DNA of 38,197 nt from Ruminococcus sp. GTDB taxonomy: Bacteria; Bacillota; Clostridia; Oscillospirales; Acutalibacteraceae. The position numbers and the translations under genes were made by a program. The DNA is taken from the NCBI GenBank assembly GCA_017405065.1, contig JAFRBD010000156.1, forward strand, positions 1 to 38,197. The letters run 5' to 3'. Each line of letters opens with the position of its first letter. Positions within the stretch are counted from its first letter, which is position 1. Of the stretch, positions 1 through 11,375 are shown piece after piece. The notes under the pieces are model-generated. The model searched no databases. It was not told the DNA's origin and worked only from the letters and a program-made list of their open reading frames with translations.

Positions 1-216
1 CTCTGTCCGACAGGCGCGTTGACCGAGCGCTCCATGCTCAAAAAGCAGGTGCCGCTCAACGAAGAATACACCGAAGAATTCATCGAGATAGACGGACAGC
101 AAGCGTCCGTTCTGGTATCGAGATACAACGGAAAAATCATCAGAGTGATTCCCAATGACGAGATTTCACGCAACGCGAACCTTTCTCGCGAGCAGCTTAT
201 CGCAAAGCTAAATTAA
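1..216 (+). CDS. C-terminal end of a ferredoxin-type Fe-S protein (partial)
   Basis: The reading frame is open from the first base, so only the last 71 residues are visible. They begin LCPTGALTER. CPTGAL is the typical end of a 4Fe-4S ferredoxin motif (CxxCxxCxxxCP), as found in electron-transfer subunits and hydrogenase or dehydrogenase modules. The following 60 residues carry no second cluster and no recognised catalytic motif. A start at position 19 would cut through the motif and is unlikely. It ends before a clear terminator, so it closes its own transcript and is not part of the gltBD unit. Which Fe-S enzyme it belongs to cannot be told from this fragment. Confidence 0.6.
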   Translation, partial: LCPTGALTERSMLKKQVPLNEEYTEEFIEIDGQQASVLVSRYNGKIIRVIPNDEISRNANLSREQLIAKLN

Positions 217-224
217 TGGCAAAA

Positions 225-262
225 AGGCTGTCTCACCGATCAGGTGAGGCGGCCTCTTTTTT
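225..262 (+). terminator. Rho-independent terminator after the Fe-S gene
   Basis: A 13-bp stem (225-237 with 243-255, two wobble pairs) with a five-base loop is followed by a run of T at 255-262. It separates the first gene from gltB. The 60 bases from here to gltB hold no convincing -35/-10 pair, although a GATAAT-like hexamer lies near 300. Confidence 0.85.
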
Positions 263-322
263 AGTGAACAGTGACAAGTAACCAACAGTCAGTTAATTGA
301 TAATATTTGGAAGTGATATCAT

Positions 323-3300
323 ATGACAAATGAAAAAACGCTTTATCGAGGTGAATTTGAACATGATAACTGCGGCATCGGCGCAGTCGTCAATATCAAA
401 GGAGTACCGTCGCACGCGACCGTCGATAATGCCCTGACGATCGTCGAGACATTGGAGCATCGTGCCGGTAAGGACGCGCAGGGTAAGACAGGCGACGGAG
501 TCGGCGTCCTTTTGCAGATCTCCGACCGCTTCTTCCAAAAGACGGCAAAATCGAATAATATCCCGATCGGCTCCGGGCGTGATTATGCCGTCGGCATGTT
601 CTTCTTCCCGCAAAACGAACTGCGCCGCAATCAGGCAAAAAAGATGTTTGAGATCATTGCCGAAAAAGAAGGCGTAAAGGTCATCGGCTGGCGTGAAGTT
701 CCCTGTCGTCCCGAGGTACTGGGCAGCAAGGCGCGCGAATGTATGCCGAAGATCGAGCAGTGCTTTATCGACCGTCCGCGCAGCGTCAAACGCGGCGTCG
801 ATTTTGACCGCAAGCTGTATGTGGTCAGGCGGTCGTTTGAGCAGAGCAACGAGGATACCTACGTCGCTTCGCTCTCATCCCGCACCATCGTCTATAAGGG
901 GATGTTCCTCGTCGGCGACCTGCGGCGATTCTATCTTGATTTAGAGGATAAAGACTATGAGTCCGCGATCGCGCTGGTACATTCTCGCTTCTCGACCAAC
1001 ACCTTCCCGAGCTGGCAGAAGGCGCATCCCAACCGTATGATCGTGCATAACGGCGAGATCAACACTATCCGCGGCAACAGCGACAAGATGCTCGCCCGTG
1101 AAGAGAACATGGCTTCCCAATACCTGATGGGCGACATGGATAAGGTGCTTCCGGTCGTCAATCCCGACGGCTCTGATTCCGCGCGTCTGGACAATACGCT
1201 CGAATTTCTGACCATGAGCGGCATGCCTTTGCCGCTGGCGGTGATGATCACGATCCCCGAGCCGTGGGATCACAACGATTCCATCTCGCAGAAGGAACGC
1301 GACTTTTTTCAATACTACGCGACGATGATGGAGCCGTGGGACGGCCCCGCGTCGATCCTCTTTTCCGACGGCGACGTGATGGGCGCGGTGCTGGATCGAA
1401 ACGGTCTGCGTCCGTCACGGTATTACATCACAGACGACGATCATCTGATCCTTTCGTCCGAGGTGGGCGCGCTGCCGATCTCTCCCGAAAAGATCGTCAA
1501 GAAGGAGCGTTTGCATCCCGGTAAAATGCTGCTCGTCGATACCGTCGGCGGCAGGCTGATGAACGATGAAGAGATCAAGCTGCATTATGCTTCCAAGGAG
1601 CCCTACGGCGAGTGGCTGGACGCGAATCTGATCCGGCTGAAATACTTAAAGGTACCGAATACCAAGGTCGAGGAGCACCCGCGCGAGCAAAAGTGCAGGC
1701 TGCAAAAGGCGTTCGGTTATTCCTATGAGGATGTGATGACCTCTATCCTGCCGATGGCGCAGAACGGCGCGGAACCGATCGCCGCGATGGGAAGAGATAA
1801 ACCGATGGAAGCGCTGTCCGATCAGCCGCTCCCTCTGTTCGATTACTTCAAGCAGAGCTTCGCGCAGGTGACCAACCCTCCGATCGACGCAATAAGAGAA
1901 GATATCGTCACCTCCACCACGATCTATCTGGGCAGGGACGGCAACCTGCTTGTGGAAAAGGCGGATAACTGCAAGGCGATCAAGGTCGTCAATCCGATCC
2001 TGACCTCGACGGGGATCCTCAAGCTGAAAAGAATGAATATCCCCGGCTTCAAGGTCGCCGAAATACCGATCCTGTATTATAAAAACACAAAGCTGACCAA
2101 AGCGATCAAGCGGCTGTTTGTCGAGGCGGACAAGGCAAGCGCCGGCGGCGCGAACATCCTGATCCTTTCCGACAGGGGCGTGGATGAAAACCATCTGGCG
2201 ATCCCTTCGCTGCTGGCGGTATCGGCGCTGCACCAGCATCTGGTCGCGACCGGAAAACGGACAGCTTTATCCATTGTACTCGAAAGCGGAGAACCGCGCG
2301 AGGTCCATCATTTTGCGACCCTGCTCGCCTACGGCGCGAGCGCGATCAATCCGTATCTGGCTTTAGAAACCATCCACGAGCTGATCCATGACGATCTGCT
2401 TGATAAGGACTACTATGTTGCGATCGAAGATTATAACGACGCCGTTTTGCACGGTATCGTCAAGATCGCTTCCAAAATGGGTATCTCCACCCTGCAATCC
2501 TATCAAGGCTCCAAGAACTTTGAAGCGCTGGGTCTGAGCAGGGAGCTGATCGACGAATACTTCACCGGCACGGTCAGCCGTATCGGCGGGATCACGATCG
2601 AGGATATCGAGCGGAATGTCGACCGTCTGCATTCGGCGGCGTTCGATCCGCTGGGACTGACGGTCAGCAGCGAGCTGGAATCGCGCGGCAGTCACAAAAG
2701 CCGCAGCGGCAAGGAAGAGCATCTTTATAATCCGCAGACGATCCATGCGCTGCAGGCGGCGACGCGCAGCAATGATTATCAGCAGTTCAAAGCATATACC
2801 CGGATGCTCGACGCAGAGATGAAGCCTGTCAGCATCCGCGGGCTGTTCGATTTCAATTACGCTCAAGAGCCGCTTCCCTTGGAGAAAGTGGAAAGCGTCG
2901 ACAGTATCGTCAGGCGTTTCAAGACCGGCGCGATGTCCTACGGCTCGATCTCACAGGAGGCGCACGAGGCGCTGGCGCTCGCGATGAACCGACTCGGCGG
3001 CAAAAGCAACTCCGGCGAGGGCGGCGAGAGTCCCGAGCGCTTACAGACAAAGGGCACGAAACAAAACCGCTGTTCGGCGATCAAGCAGGTCGCCTCGGGT
3101 CGCTTCGGCGTGACCTCCACCTATCTGAACTCCGCCGACGAGATACAGATCAAGATGGCGCAGGGCGCAAAGCCCGGCGAGGGCGGACATCTGCCCGGCA
3201 ACAAGGTCTATCCGTGGATCGCAAAGACCCGCCATTCCACCCCGGGCGTGTCCCTGATCTCTCCCCCGCCCCACCATGACATCTACTCGATCGAAGACCT

Positions 3301-4849
3301 GGCTCAATTGATCTATGACTTAAAGAACGCGAACAAAAAGGCGCGTATCTCCGTCAAGCTGGTATCCGAGGCAGGAGTCGGAACCGTCGCGGCAGGTGTC
3401 GCCAAGGCGGGCGCGCAGGTCATTTTGATCTCCGGCTACGACGGCGGTACCGGCGCGGCTCCGCGCAGCTCGATCTACAACGCGGGCATGCCTTGGGAGC
3501 TGGGACTTGCCGAAGCGCATCAGACACTGCTGCTCAACGGTCTGAGAAACAAGGTCGTCATCGAGACCGACGGCAAGCTCATGACCGGCCGCGACGTCGC
3601 GATCGCCGCGATCCTGGGCGCGGAGGAATTCGGTTTCGCTACCGCGCCGCTGGTGACGCTCGGCTGCGCGATGATGCGCGTGTGCAACCTTGATACCTGT
3701 CCCTTCGGCGTGGCGACCCAGAACCCCGAACTCAGAAAGCGCTTTGCGGGCAAGCCGGAATATGTCGTCAACTTTATGCGCTTTATTGCCGAAGAGCTGC
3801 GCGAGTATATGGCGAGACTCGGCGTGCGTACGCTCGACGAGCTGATCGGAAGAACCGATCTGCTGAAAAAGCGGGAAGATTTATCGGAGCGTGAACAGCA
3901 GATCGACGTTTCCGCTATCATTCATCACGACGCCGAATATATTCCGATATCCTATCGCGATAAAGATTTATATGATTTCAAATTAGCCGATACCATTGAT
4001 GAAAAGGTCATCATCAAAAGCTTCAGAAAAGCGTTCCGCGAGGATAAGCCCGCGACGATCGAGATCGCTATCCGGAACACCGACCGCTCTCTGGGTACGG
4101 CGTTCGGCTCCGAGATCACAAAGAAATACGGCGAGAGTCTCAAAGAAGATACCTACCGCGTGATCTGTAACGGCTCGGGCGGTCAGAGCTTCGGCGCTTT
4201 CATTCCGAAGGGACTCACGCTGGAGCTCAGGGGCGACAGCAACGACTACTTCGGCAAAGGGCTGTCCGGCGGCAAGCTGATCGTTTATCCGCCCGCCGAA
4301 TCGACCTTCAAGGCGGAAGAGAACATCATCATCGGCAACGTCGCCTTATACGGCGCGACAAGCGGAAAAGCCTTCATCAACGGTATCGCCGGCGAACGCT
4401 TCTGCGTCCGCAACTCGGGCGCAACGGCTGTTGTCGAAGGCGTCGGCGAACACGGCTGTGAGTATATGACGGGCGGAAAGGTCGTCATCCTCGGCAGCAC
4501 CGGCAAGAATTTCGCAGCCGGTATGTCCGGCGGCGTAGCCTATGTTCTCGACGAACACCATCATTTGTACAGACGGCTGAACAAGGAATTGGTAGAGTAC
4601 GCCGAGCTGAGCGAGCAAAGGGATATCGACGAGCTGAAAGCGCTGATCCGAGAGCATGTCGAAGCGACCGGCTCCGAAAAGGGCCGCCGGATCTTGGATC
4701 GGTTCGAGGAGTATCTGCCGAAGTTCAAGAAGATCATCCCGCACGATTACCGCATCATCACCGAGGCGATCGCCGAGGGTGAGCGCAGCGGCATGGACGA
4801 GGACAGCGCAAAGATCGAAGCCTTTTACCGGCTGATCCATTCGAGATAA
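323..4849 (+). CDS. gltB: Glutamate synthase large subunit
   Basis: This is the alpha chain of glutamate synthase (GOGAT), which hydrolyses glutamine and moves the ammonia to 2-oxoglutarate to give glutamate. At 1508 residues it is full length for the family. Cys17 in HDNCGIG is the class II amidotransferase nucleophile, normally exposed by removal of the propeptide. The glutaminase domain spans roughly 17-430, the central domain 470-780, and the FMN-binding synthase domain 830-1200. A 3Fe-4S site lies at C1115, C1121 and C1126 (CAMMRVCNLDTC). The GXGXG beta-helix covers about 1260-1470. The start ATG has a GGAAGTG ribosome site. It sits 12 bp before gltD, with which it forms the holoenzyme. 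Confidence 0.97.
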   Translation: MTNEKTLYRGEFEHDNCGIGAVVNIKGVPSHATVDNALTIVETLEHRAGKDAQGKTGDGVGVLLQISDRFFQKTAKSNNIPIGSGRDYAVGMFFFPQNELRRNQAKKMFEIIAEKEGVKVIGWREVPCRPEVLGSKARECMPKIEQCFIDRPRSVKRGVDFDRKLYVVRRSFEQSNEDTYVASLSSRTIVYKGMFLVGDLRRFYLDLEDKDYESAIALVHSRFSTNTFPSWQKAHPNRMIVHNGEINTIRGNSDKMLAREENMASQYLMGDMDKVLPVVNPDGSDSARLDNTLEFLTMSGMPLPLAVMITIPEPWDHNDSISQKERDFFQYYATMMEPWDGPASILFSDGDVMGAVLDRNGLRPSRYYITDDDHLILSSEVGALPISPEKIVKKERLHPGKMLLVDTVGGRLMNDEEIKLHYASKEPYGEWLDANLIRLKYLKVPNTKVEEHPREQKCRLQKAFGYSYEDVMTSILPMAQNGAEPIAAMGRDKPMEALSDQPLPLFDYFKQSFAQVTNPPIDAIREDIVTSTTIYLGRDGNLLVEKADNCKAIKVVNPILTSTGILKLKRMNIPGFKVAEIPILYYKNTKLTKAIKRLFVEADKASAGGANILILSDRGVDENHLAIPSLLAVSALHQHLVATGKRTALSIVLESGEPREVHHFATLLAYGASAINPYLALETIHELIHDDLLDKDYYVAIEDYNDAVLHGIVKIASKMGISTLQSYQGSKNFEALGLSRELIDEYFTGTVSRIGGITIEDIERNVDRLHSAAFDPLGLTVSSELESRGSHKSRSGKEEHLYNPQTIHALQAATRSNDYQQFKAYTRMLDAEMKPVSIRGLFDFNYAQEPLPLEKVESVDSIVRRFKTGAMSYGSISQEAHEALALAMNRLGGKSNSGEGGESPERLQTKGTKQNRCSAIKQVASGRFGVTSTYLNSADEIQIKMAQGAKPGEGGHLPGNKVYPWIAKTRHSTPGVSLISPPPHHDIYSIEDLAQLIYDLKNANKKARISVKLVSEAGVGTVAAGVAKAGAQVILISGYDGGTGAAPRSSIYNAGMPWELGLAEAHQTLLLNGLRNKVVIETDGKLMTGRDVAIAAILGAEEFGFATAPLVTLGCAMMRVCNLDTCPFGVATQNPELRKRFAGKPEYVVNFMRFIAEELREYMARLGVRTLDELIGRTDLLKKREDLSEREQQIDVSAIIHHDAEYIPISYRDKDLYDFKLADTIDEKVIIKSFRKAFREDKPATIEIAIRNTDRSLGTAFGSEITKKYGESLKEDTYRVICNGSGGQSFGAFIPKGLTLELRGDSNDYFGKGLSGGKLIVYPPAESTFKAEENIIIGNVALYGATSGKAFINGIAGERFCVRNSGATAVVEGVGEHGCEYMTGGKVVILGSTGKNFAAGMSGGVAYVLDEHHHLYRRLNKELVEYAELSEQRDIDELKALIREHVEATGSEKGRRILDRFEEYLPKFKKIIPHDYRIITEAIAEGERSGMDEDSAKIEAFYRLIHSR

Positions 4850-4861
4850 GGAGGAGAGATC

Positions 4862-6334
4862 ATGGGAAATCCAAACGGATTCATGGAATACGAGCGGCAG
4901 GATAACCCCGCGTATTCCGTCAAAGAACGCATCAAAAACTATAACGAATTCCACGAGCCGCTCTCCGAAGACGCTCGCCTCCATCAAGCCGAGCGGTGCA
5001 TGCACTGCGGCGTGCCGTTCTGCCAGGCAGGCGTGCCGGTAGGCGGTATGACGTCCGGCTGTCCGCTGAACAATCTGGTCCCCGAGTGGAACGATCTGGT
5101 CAGCCGAAAGGCGTGGAAGCAGGCGTACGACCGACTGAAGCTGACCAACAGCTTCCCCGAATTCACCTCCCGCGTATGTCCCGCCTTATGTGAAAAGGCT
5201 TGTACCTGCGGCGTGTTTGACGAACCTGTCACAACCCGCGCCAATGAATACGATATCATCGAAACAGCCTATGCCGAGGGCTGGGCAAAGCCTCAGCCTC
5301 CTGCGGTGCGCACCGGCAAAACGGTCGCTATCGTCGGTTCGGGTCCCTCGGGACTCGCCGCCGCCGACCAGCTCAACCGCCGCGGTCATTCGGTCACGGT
5401 GTATGAGCGCTCTGACCGCGTGGGCGGACTGCTGATGTACGGCATCCCGAACATGAAGCTCGAGAAGCGGTTCGTCGAGCGAAAGATCGAGGTCATGAAA
5501 GCCGAGGGCGTCGTGGTCAAAACCGGCGTCAATGTCGGCAAGGATATTTCCGCAAAAGAATTAATCGAACAATATGACAGGGTCATCCTGTGCTGCGGCG
5601 CATCCCAGCCGCGTGATATCAAGGTTCCGGGGCGGGAGGCTCAGGGCGTTTACTTCGCCGTAGATTTTCTGAAATCCACCACCAAAGCGCTGTTGGATAA
5701 CGGTTTACGGGACGGCACATTTATCTCTGCAAAGGACAAGAACGTCATCATCATCGGCGGCGGCGACACCGGCAACGACTGCGTCGGTACCTGTGTGCGT
5801 CACGGCGCAAAGAGCGTGATCCAGCTCGAGATGATGCCGAAGGCTCCCGATACCCGTGTCGCCGATAATCCGTGGCCGGAGTGGCCGCGCGTCTGCAAGA
5901 CGGACTACGGTCAGGAGGAGGCTGCCTCGGTCTACGGCGGCGATCCCCGCGTCTATCAGACGACGGTCAAGGAGCTGATCGCCGATGACAGCGGAAAGCT
6001 CATCGGGGCTGTCCTTATCAGGCTGAACGCCGAAAAGGATGACAAAACAGGCAGGCTCAGGATGACGCCGATCGAAGGAAGCGAATATACGGTCGACGTG
6101 GAGCTGCTGCTGATCGCCGCCGGCTTCCTGGGCAGCGAAAGCTATGTCGCCGAGGCGTTCGGCGTCGAGCGCGACGGCAGGACGAACGTCCTCACCGCTT
6201 ACGGCACTCACCAGACGTCGGTCGACAGGGTGTTCGCGGCGGGCGATATGCGCCGCGGTCAGTCGCTGGTGGTATGGGCGATCCGCGAGGGCAGAGACTG
6301 CGCCCGCGAGGTAGATGAAAGCCTGATGGGCTAG
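4862..6334 (+). CDS. gltD: Glutamate synthase small subunit
   Basis: This is the beta chain of glutamate synthase; it takes electrons from NAD(P)H through FAD and Fe-S clusters to the GltB FMN. Its 490 residues match the usual size. The N-terminal double cluster region has Cys46, 49, 54 and 67 (CMHCGVPFC, GCP) and Cys106, 110, 114 and 116. The FAD dinucleotide fold is at about 157-164 (IVGSGPSG) and the NAD(P)H fold at about 296-305 (IIGGGDTGND). The start is fixed by a strong AGGAGGAG site just upstream. It is the second gene of the gltBD operon. A 202-bp gap holding two hairpin repeats separates it from pyrG. Confidence 0.96.
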   Translation: MGNPNGFMEYERQDNPAYSVKERIKNYNEFHEPLSEDARLHQAERCMHCGVPFCQAGVPVGGMTSGCPLNNLVPEWNDLVSRKAWKQAYDRLKLTNSFPEFTSRVCPALCEKACTCGVFDEPVTTRANEYDIIETAYAEGWAKPQPPAVRTGKTVAIVGSGPSGLAAADQLNRRGHSVTVYERSDRVGGLLMYGIPNMKLEKRFVERKIEVMKAEGVVVKTGVNVGKDISAKELIEQYDRVILCCGASQPRDIKVPGREAQGVYFAVDFLKSTTKALLDNGLRDGTFISAKDKNVIIIGGGDTGNDCVGTCVRHGAKSVIQLEMMPKAPDTRVADNPWPEWPRVCKTDYGQEEAASVYGGDPRVYQTTVKELIADDSGKLIGAVLIRLNAEKDDKTGRLRMTPIEGSEYTVDVELLLIAAGFLGSESYVAEAFGVERDGRTNVLTAYGTHQTSVDRVFAAGDMRRGQSLVVWAIREGRDCAREVDESLMG

Positions 6335-6346
6335 ACGACTGTGTGA

Positions 6347-6404
6347 GAGGCTCCCTTGCCGAAGTGAGCTGTCGCGGACACTTGTGTCACGCGACTGAGG
6401 GTTG
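6347..6404 (+). repeat. Small hairpin repeat element, copy 1
   Basis: This short interspersed element reads AGGCTCC..GAGCTGTCGC..GCGACTGAGGGTTG. It holds two nested dyads: GGCTCCCTT with the degraded AGTGAGC, and GTCGC with GCGAC. The same layout recurs at 32319-32369, and a diverged copy faces it at 6455-6503. It is noncoding. A MITE-like or REP-like origin is an inference from shape and recurrence. Confidence 0.65.
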
Positions 6405-6443
6405 CTATATGCTTCTCTCTGAATGGTAATTACGGATGAATAG

Positions 6444-8132
<1,689 letters not shown>

Positions 8133-8140
8133 CAGCATAC

Positions 8141-8187
8141 AAAAGACCGACGGTCGGCAGCGCTCCGACAGCCGGTCTTTTTTGTTT
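8141..8187 (+). terminator. Rho-independent terminator after pyrG
   Basis: An AAAAGACCG/CGGTCTTTT outer stem with an inner GTCGG/CCGAC pairing is followed by TTTTTTGTTTT. It lies 8 bp after the pyrG stop. The A-rich left arm could also give some termination in the other direction. Confidence 0.85.
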
Positions 8188-8194
8188 TATGGAT

Positions 8195-8224
8195 GAAAAA
8201 ACAGGGGAGCCTTAAGCTCCCCCC
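8195..8224 (-). terminator. Rho-independent terminator of the EPS operon
   Basis: On the minus strand the stem GGGGAGC/GCTCCCC (8222-8204) with a five-base loop is followed by TGTTTTTT. It marks the end of the long leftward EPS operon, 66 bp after the last stop codon, and stands back to back with the pyrG terminator. Confidence 0.85.
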
Positions 8225-8290
8225 TTGTCATTTTCTGCCGTTTTCGGTTTTTCTTTATCCGCACTGACCGTACAGGCGCCGTGAGATCGA

Positions 8291-9619
8291 TCACAATCTC
8301 CAGAATCTCATTCCGGATGCTTTCAATTCGTCCAAACGATAGAGGCTCTTGACGTCGACAAGAACCATTTCATCTTCACAAGTGTCTTTCTTAAACAGGT
8401 TCTTCAACTGCATCGTCGACAGCGAACGGAATTCATTATGACCCACGGCAACGATCACACAATCCGCTTTGGGTATTTCCTCAAACGGAACCAGATCGAT
8501 CCCATACTCCTCCTTGGCGATCTCAGCATCTGCCCACGGATCACAGACGATCGGATCGATCTCAAATTCCTTTAATCGATCAACGATATCCGCCACTTTA
8601 CTGTTTCTGGTATCCGGACAATTCTCCTTGAATGTCAGTCCCAATACCACTACCGAGGCTTTTTTCGGAGCTTTGCCCGCGGCGATCATCTCTTTGATAG
8701 CCGCGTCGGCGACATAAGCGCCCATACTGTCGTTGACCATACGGCCGTTCAGAATGATCTTGCTGTGATATCCTAACATCTCAGCCGCGTTTGTGAGATA
8801 GTAGGGATCCACGCCGATGCAGTGACCGCCTACCAGACCCGGCTTGAAGCCGAGAGCGTTCCATTTTGAATTCATGCCATACAGGACTTCATCCGTATCG
8901 ATCCCCAGACGATCGCAGATCATCGCGACTTCATTCATAAAAGCGATATTGATATCTCTCTGACTGTTTTCGATCACCTTGACCGCTTCCGCCGTTTTGA
9001 TATCGGAAACCATCACCGTGCCGGCTTTGATCACGATGTCATATACCTTTTTGATCTCAGCGGCGGATTCCTCATCCATGCCCGAAACGATTTTTTTGAT
9101 GCTTGTCAGCGTGTGGACGCGGTCTCCGGGATTGATGCGCTCCGGGCTGTAGCCGATCTTCCAATCCACCCCGCACTTCAGTCCGCTTTCTTTTTCGATG
9201 ATCGGTATGCAGATATCTTCTGTGACTCCAGGATAAACGGTTGATTCAAAGACCACGATCGTTCCGGGGGCGATATGCTGTCCGACGGTTTTCGACGCGC
9301 TCTTCACCGGATTCAGGTTCGGCGTCGTATCGGGATTGATCGGCGTAGGAACAGCCACAATGATAAATCTCGCTTCCGATAACCGCGAAGGATCGGTTGT
9401 GAATTCTACGGCTGTGTTTTTTATCGCCTCTCCTACCTCATTTGTGGCGTCGATACCGTTCGCATATTCGTTGACGCGCTTTTCGTTGATATCAAAGCCG
9501 ATCACGTTGACATGCTTTGCGAACTCCACGGCGATCGGCATGCCGACATAGCCGAGTCCGACGAGCGCGATTTTTCCTTTGCCGGAAATCAAGCTCTGAT
9601 ATATCGTATTGTATCGCAT
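8291..9619 (-). CDS. wbpA: UDP-N-acetyl-hexosamine 6-dehydrogenase (WbpA/TviB type)
   Basis: This NAD-dependent nucleotide-sugar dehydrogenase oxidises C6 of a UDP-HexNAc to the uronic acid. The NAD fold is GLGYVG at residues 21-26. The catalytic Cys267 lies in GGHCIGVDPYYL. The segment GYSPERINPGD (157-166) is typical of the WbpA/WbpO/TviB branch rather than of UDP-glucose dehydrogenase. Its 442 residues are normal. The start has a GGAGGGG ribosome site. It is the last gene of the operon, after WbpB, D and E type genes. UDP-GlcNAc is the likely substrate from that context; UDP-GalNAc is not excluded. Confidence 0.88.
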   Translation of the reverse strand: MRYNTIYQSLISGKGKIALVGLGYVGMPIAVEFAKHVNVIGFDINEKRVNEYANGIDATNEVGEAIKNTAVEFTTDPSRLSEARFIIVAVPTPINPDTTPNLNPVKSASKTVGQHIAPGTIVVFESTVYPGVTEDICIPIIEKESGLKCGVDWKIGYSPERINPGDRVHTLTSIKKIVSGMDEESAAEIKKVYDIVIKAGTVMVSDIKTAEAVKVIENSQRDINIAFMNEVAMICDRLGIDTDEVLYGMNSKWNALGFKPGLVGGHCIGVDPYYLTNAAEMLGYHSKIILNGRMVNDSMGAYVADAAIKEMIAAGKAPKKASVVVLGLTFKENCPDTRNSKVADIVDRLKEFEIDPIVCDPWADAEIAKEEYGIDLVPFEEIPKADCVIVAVGHNEFRSLSTMQLKNLFKKDTCEDEMVLVDVKSLYRLDELKASGMRFWRL

Positions 9620-9645
9620 AATAACCCCTCCTGTTGATCAAACGC

Positions 9646-10812
9646 TTAATTCTCAGAAAGCAAAATAAGCGTTTCCTTTATTGCGGCAACAATATAATTG
9701 ATTTCTTCCTTTGTTTTGTACGGATCCAAAGGCAGGCTCAGTACGGTCCGGCAGAGATCGGTCGTTACCGGACAATCGGCTGAGGCGCTGTCTGTTCCCT
9801 CAAAGGCGATCTGTAAATGCATAGGCTTCGCGTAGTAAACCATCGTCGGGATCCCTTTGCTTTTCATTTCGCTCTGAAATCGGTTGCGGTCGATCTGTGC
9901 GGGCAGCTGAATCGTATACTGCGCCCAGGAGCTGTAATAGCCGTCCCTGACAACCGGAACGGTGATCCCGACGTCTTTTAACCCGGCGGTATACCACGAC
10001 GCTGCCGTATTGATCTTTTCTAATTCATAATCCGCAAACGCTTTCAGCTTCGGCAAAAGGATCGCTGCCTGAAGCGTATCCAGCCGACTGTTTTTACCGA
10101 TACGGATATTATTGTATTTGGCGTTCGGATCGTTCGGATTCCCGGTGTCTTTTCCATGCACACAGATGGATCTTATCAAATCCGCCCATTCGTCATTGTC
10201 GGTGAATATCGCGCCGCCGTCGCCGAAACACCCCAGCGGCTTAGCGGGAAAAAACGAAGTCGTCGCAATATCTCCGAAGCTGCATGCCGGTTTTCCGTTG
10301 ATGCTTCCGCCAAAGCCCTGAGCGGCGTCCTCCAGCAGGAGCAGACCGTATTTTTCGCATACTGCTTTGATCGCCTCATAATCTGCCGGCAATCCGAAAA
10401 GATCGACCGCTATGACCGCCCTTGCCCTGTATTTGCCTTCGCCGATCACTTTTTTGACAGCCTGTTCCAGCTTGACCGGATCCATATTGTAGGTGTATTG
10501 ATCTACGTCGACAAAAATCGGCACGGCTCCTTCGTCGGCAGGACATTCACCGGTAGAAAAAAAGGTGAAATCGGGCACAAAAACCGCGTCGCCCTTCCCT
10601 ATTCCCCATGCTCGCAGAGCGATCGAAATAGCGTCCGTGCCGTTGGCGCATGTCACACAGTGCTTTGCGCCGACATACTCCGCCAGCGCTTTTTCCAATT
10701 CCTTCACTTCGGGACCCGCAATAAACCGCGAAGCGCTCAGAACACCGGCGACAGCCGCATCGATCTGAGGCTTCAGCGCCTGATACTGTCTTTGTAAATC
10801 TCTGAATTGCAT
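9646..10812 (-). CDS. wbpE: DegT/DnrJ/EryC1 sugar aminotransferase (WbpE type)
   Basis: This PLP-dependent aminotransferase probably converts the 3-keto sugar nucleotide made by the WbpB-type enzyme to the 3-amino sugar. PLP lysine Lys191 lies in FFPAKPLGCFGDGG and Asp162 in EDAAQGFGG pairs with the cofactor nitrogen. Its 388 residues are typical. The chosen ATG at 10812 (MQFRDLQ) overlaps the stop of the acetyltransferase by one base (TAATG) and has GGAAGAGAT upstream. A longer reading from 10998 would run through the acetyltransferase gene with non-family sequence and is rejected. Translational coupling with the preceding gene is likely. Confidence 0.9.
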   Translation of the reverse strand: MQFRDLQRQYQALKPQIDAAVAGVLSASRFIAGPEVKELEKALAEYVGAKHCVTCANGTDAISIALRAWGIGKGDAVFVPDFTFFSTGECPADEGAVPIFVDVDQYTYNMDPVKLEQAVKKVIGEGKYRARAVIAVDLFGLPADYEAIKAVCEKYGLLLLEDAAQGFGGSINGKPACSFGDIATTSFFPAKPLGCFGDGGAIFTDNDEWADLIRSICVHGKDTGNPNDPNAKYNNIRIGKNSRLDTLQAAILLPKLKAFADYELEKINTAASWYTAGLKDVGITVPVVRDGYYSSWAQYTIQLPAQIDRNRFQSEMKSKGIPTMVYYAKPMHLQIAFEGTDSASADCPVTTDLCRTVLSLPLDPYKTKEEINYIVAAIKETLILLSEN

Positions 10813-11375
10813 TATATCTCTTCCAATCCTTTCTCCGTCTGACGATACTGTCTGCCGCACACGCCGCACACCGTTTTTTTGTCGAGGATCTTCCCGCACT
10901 CGCACGCCCATCCGGCTCGTCTTGCGGGAACTCCCAGCATCAAAGCGTGATCGGGAACATCCGTCACCACGACGGCTCCCGCGCCTATCATCGCCCATTT
11001 TCCGATCGTGTGTCCGCAGACGATCGTCGCATTGGCTCCGATACTGGCTCCCTCGCAGATGATCGTTTTATGATATGAAGCTCTTCCTTTAGGATACTTC
11101 GCTCTGGGGATCAAATCATTCGTAAACACACAGGAAGGGCCGAAAAAAACATAGTCCTCCGCGACAAGTCCCTCATACAAAGAAACATTATTCTGTATCT
11201 TGCACCCGTTGCCGATGATCACGTTGTTGCTGATGTTGACGTTCTGCCCCAGGGAACAGTTTTTTCCTATTTTTGCACCCGACTGGATGTGACAAAAGTA
11301 CCAGATCTTTGTCCCGGCGCCTATCTCAACATTGTCGTCGATAATGCTGGTAGGATGTACGAAATAATCACTCAT
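10812..11375 (-). CDS. wbpD: Left-handed beta-helix N-acetyltransferase (WbpD type)
   Basis: This hexapeptide-repeat acyltransferase most likely acetylates the 3-amino group of the UDP-sugar. Repeated [LIV]-G-x4 turns run through residues 10-145 (for example IGKNCSLGQNVNISNNVIIG). The C-terminus carries a small Cys cluster (CECGK..CGVCGR) resembling a zinc knuckle, seen in some relatives. The start at 11375 gives 187 residues. It overlaps the oxidoreductase stop by 8 bases (ATGAGTGA) with AAGGATGG upstream. A start at 11399 would bury this signal. Confidence 0.87.
   Translation of the reverse strand: MSDYFVHPTSIIDDNVEIGAGTKIWYFCHIQSGAKIGKNCSLGQNVNISNNVIIGNGCKIQNNVSLYEGLVAEDYVFFGPSCVFTNDLIPRAKYPKGRASYHKTIICEGASIGANATIVCGHTIGKWAMIGAGAVVVTDVPDHALMLGVPARRAGWACECGKILDKKTVCGVCGRQYRQTEKGLEEI

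Noticed and set aside
9646..10998. 450-residue version of the aminotransferase
   Set aside because: The extra 62 residues overlap the acetyltransferase in another frame, are Arg-rich and unlike the family; the ATG at 10812 has a ribosome site and a TAATG coupling.
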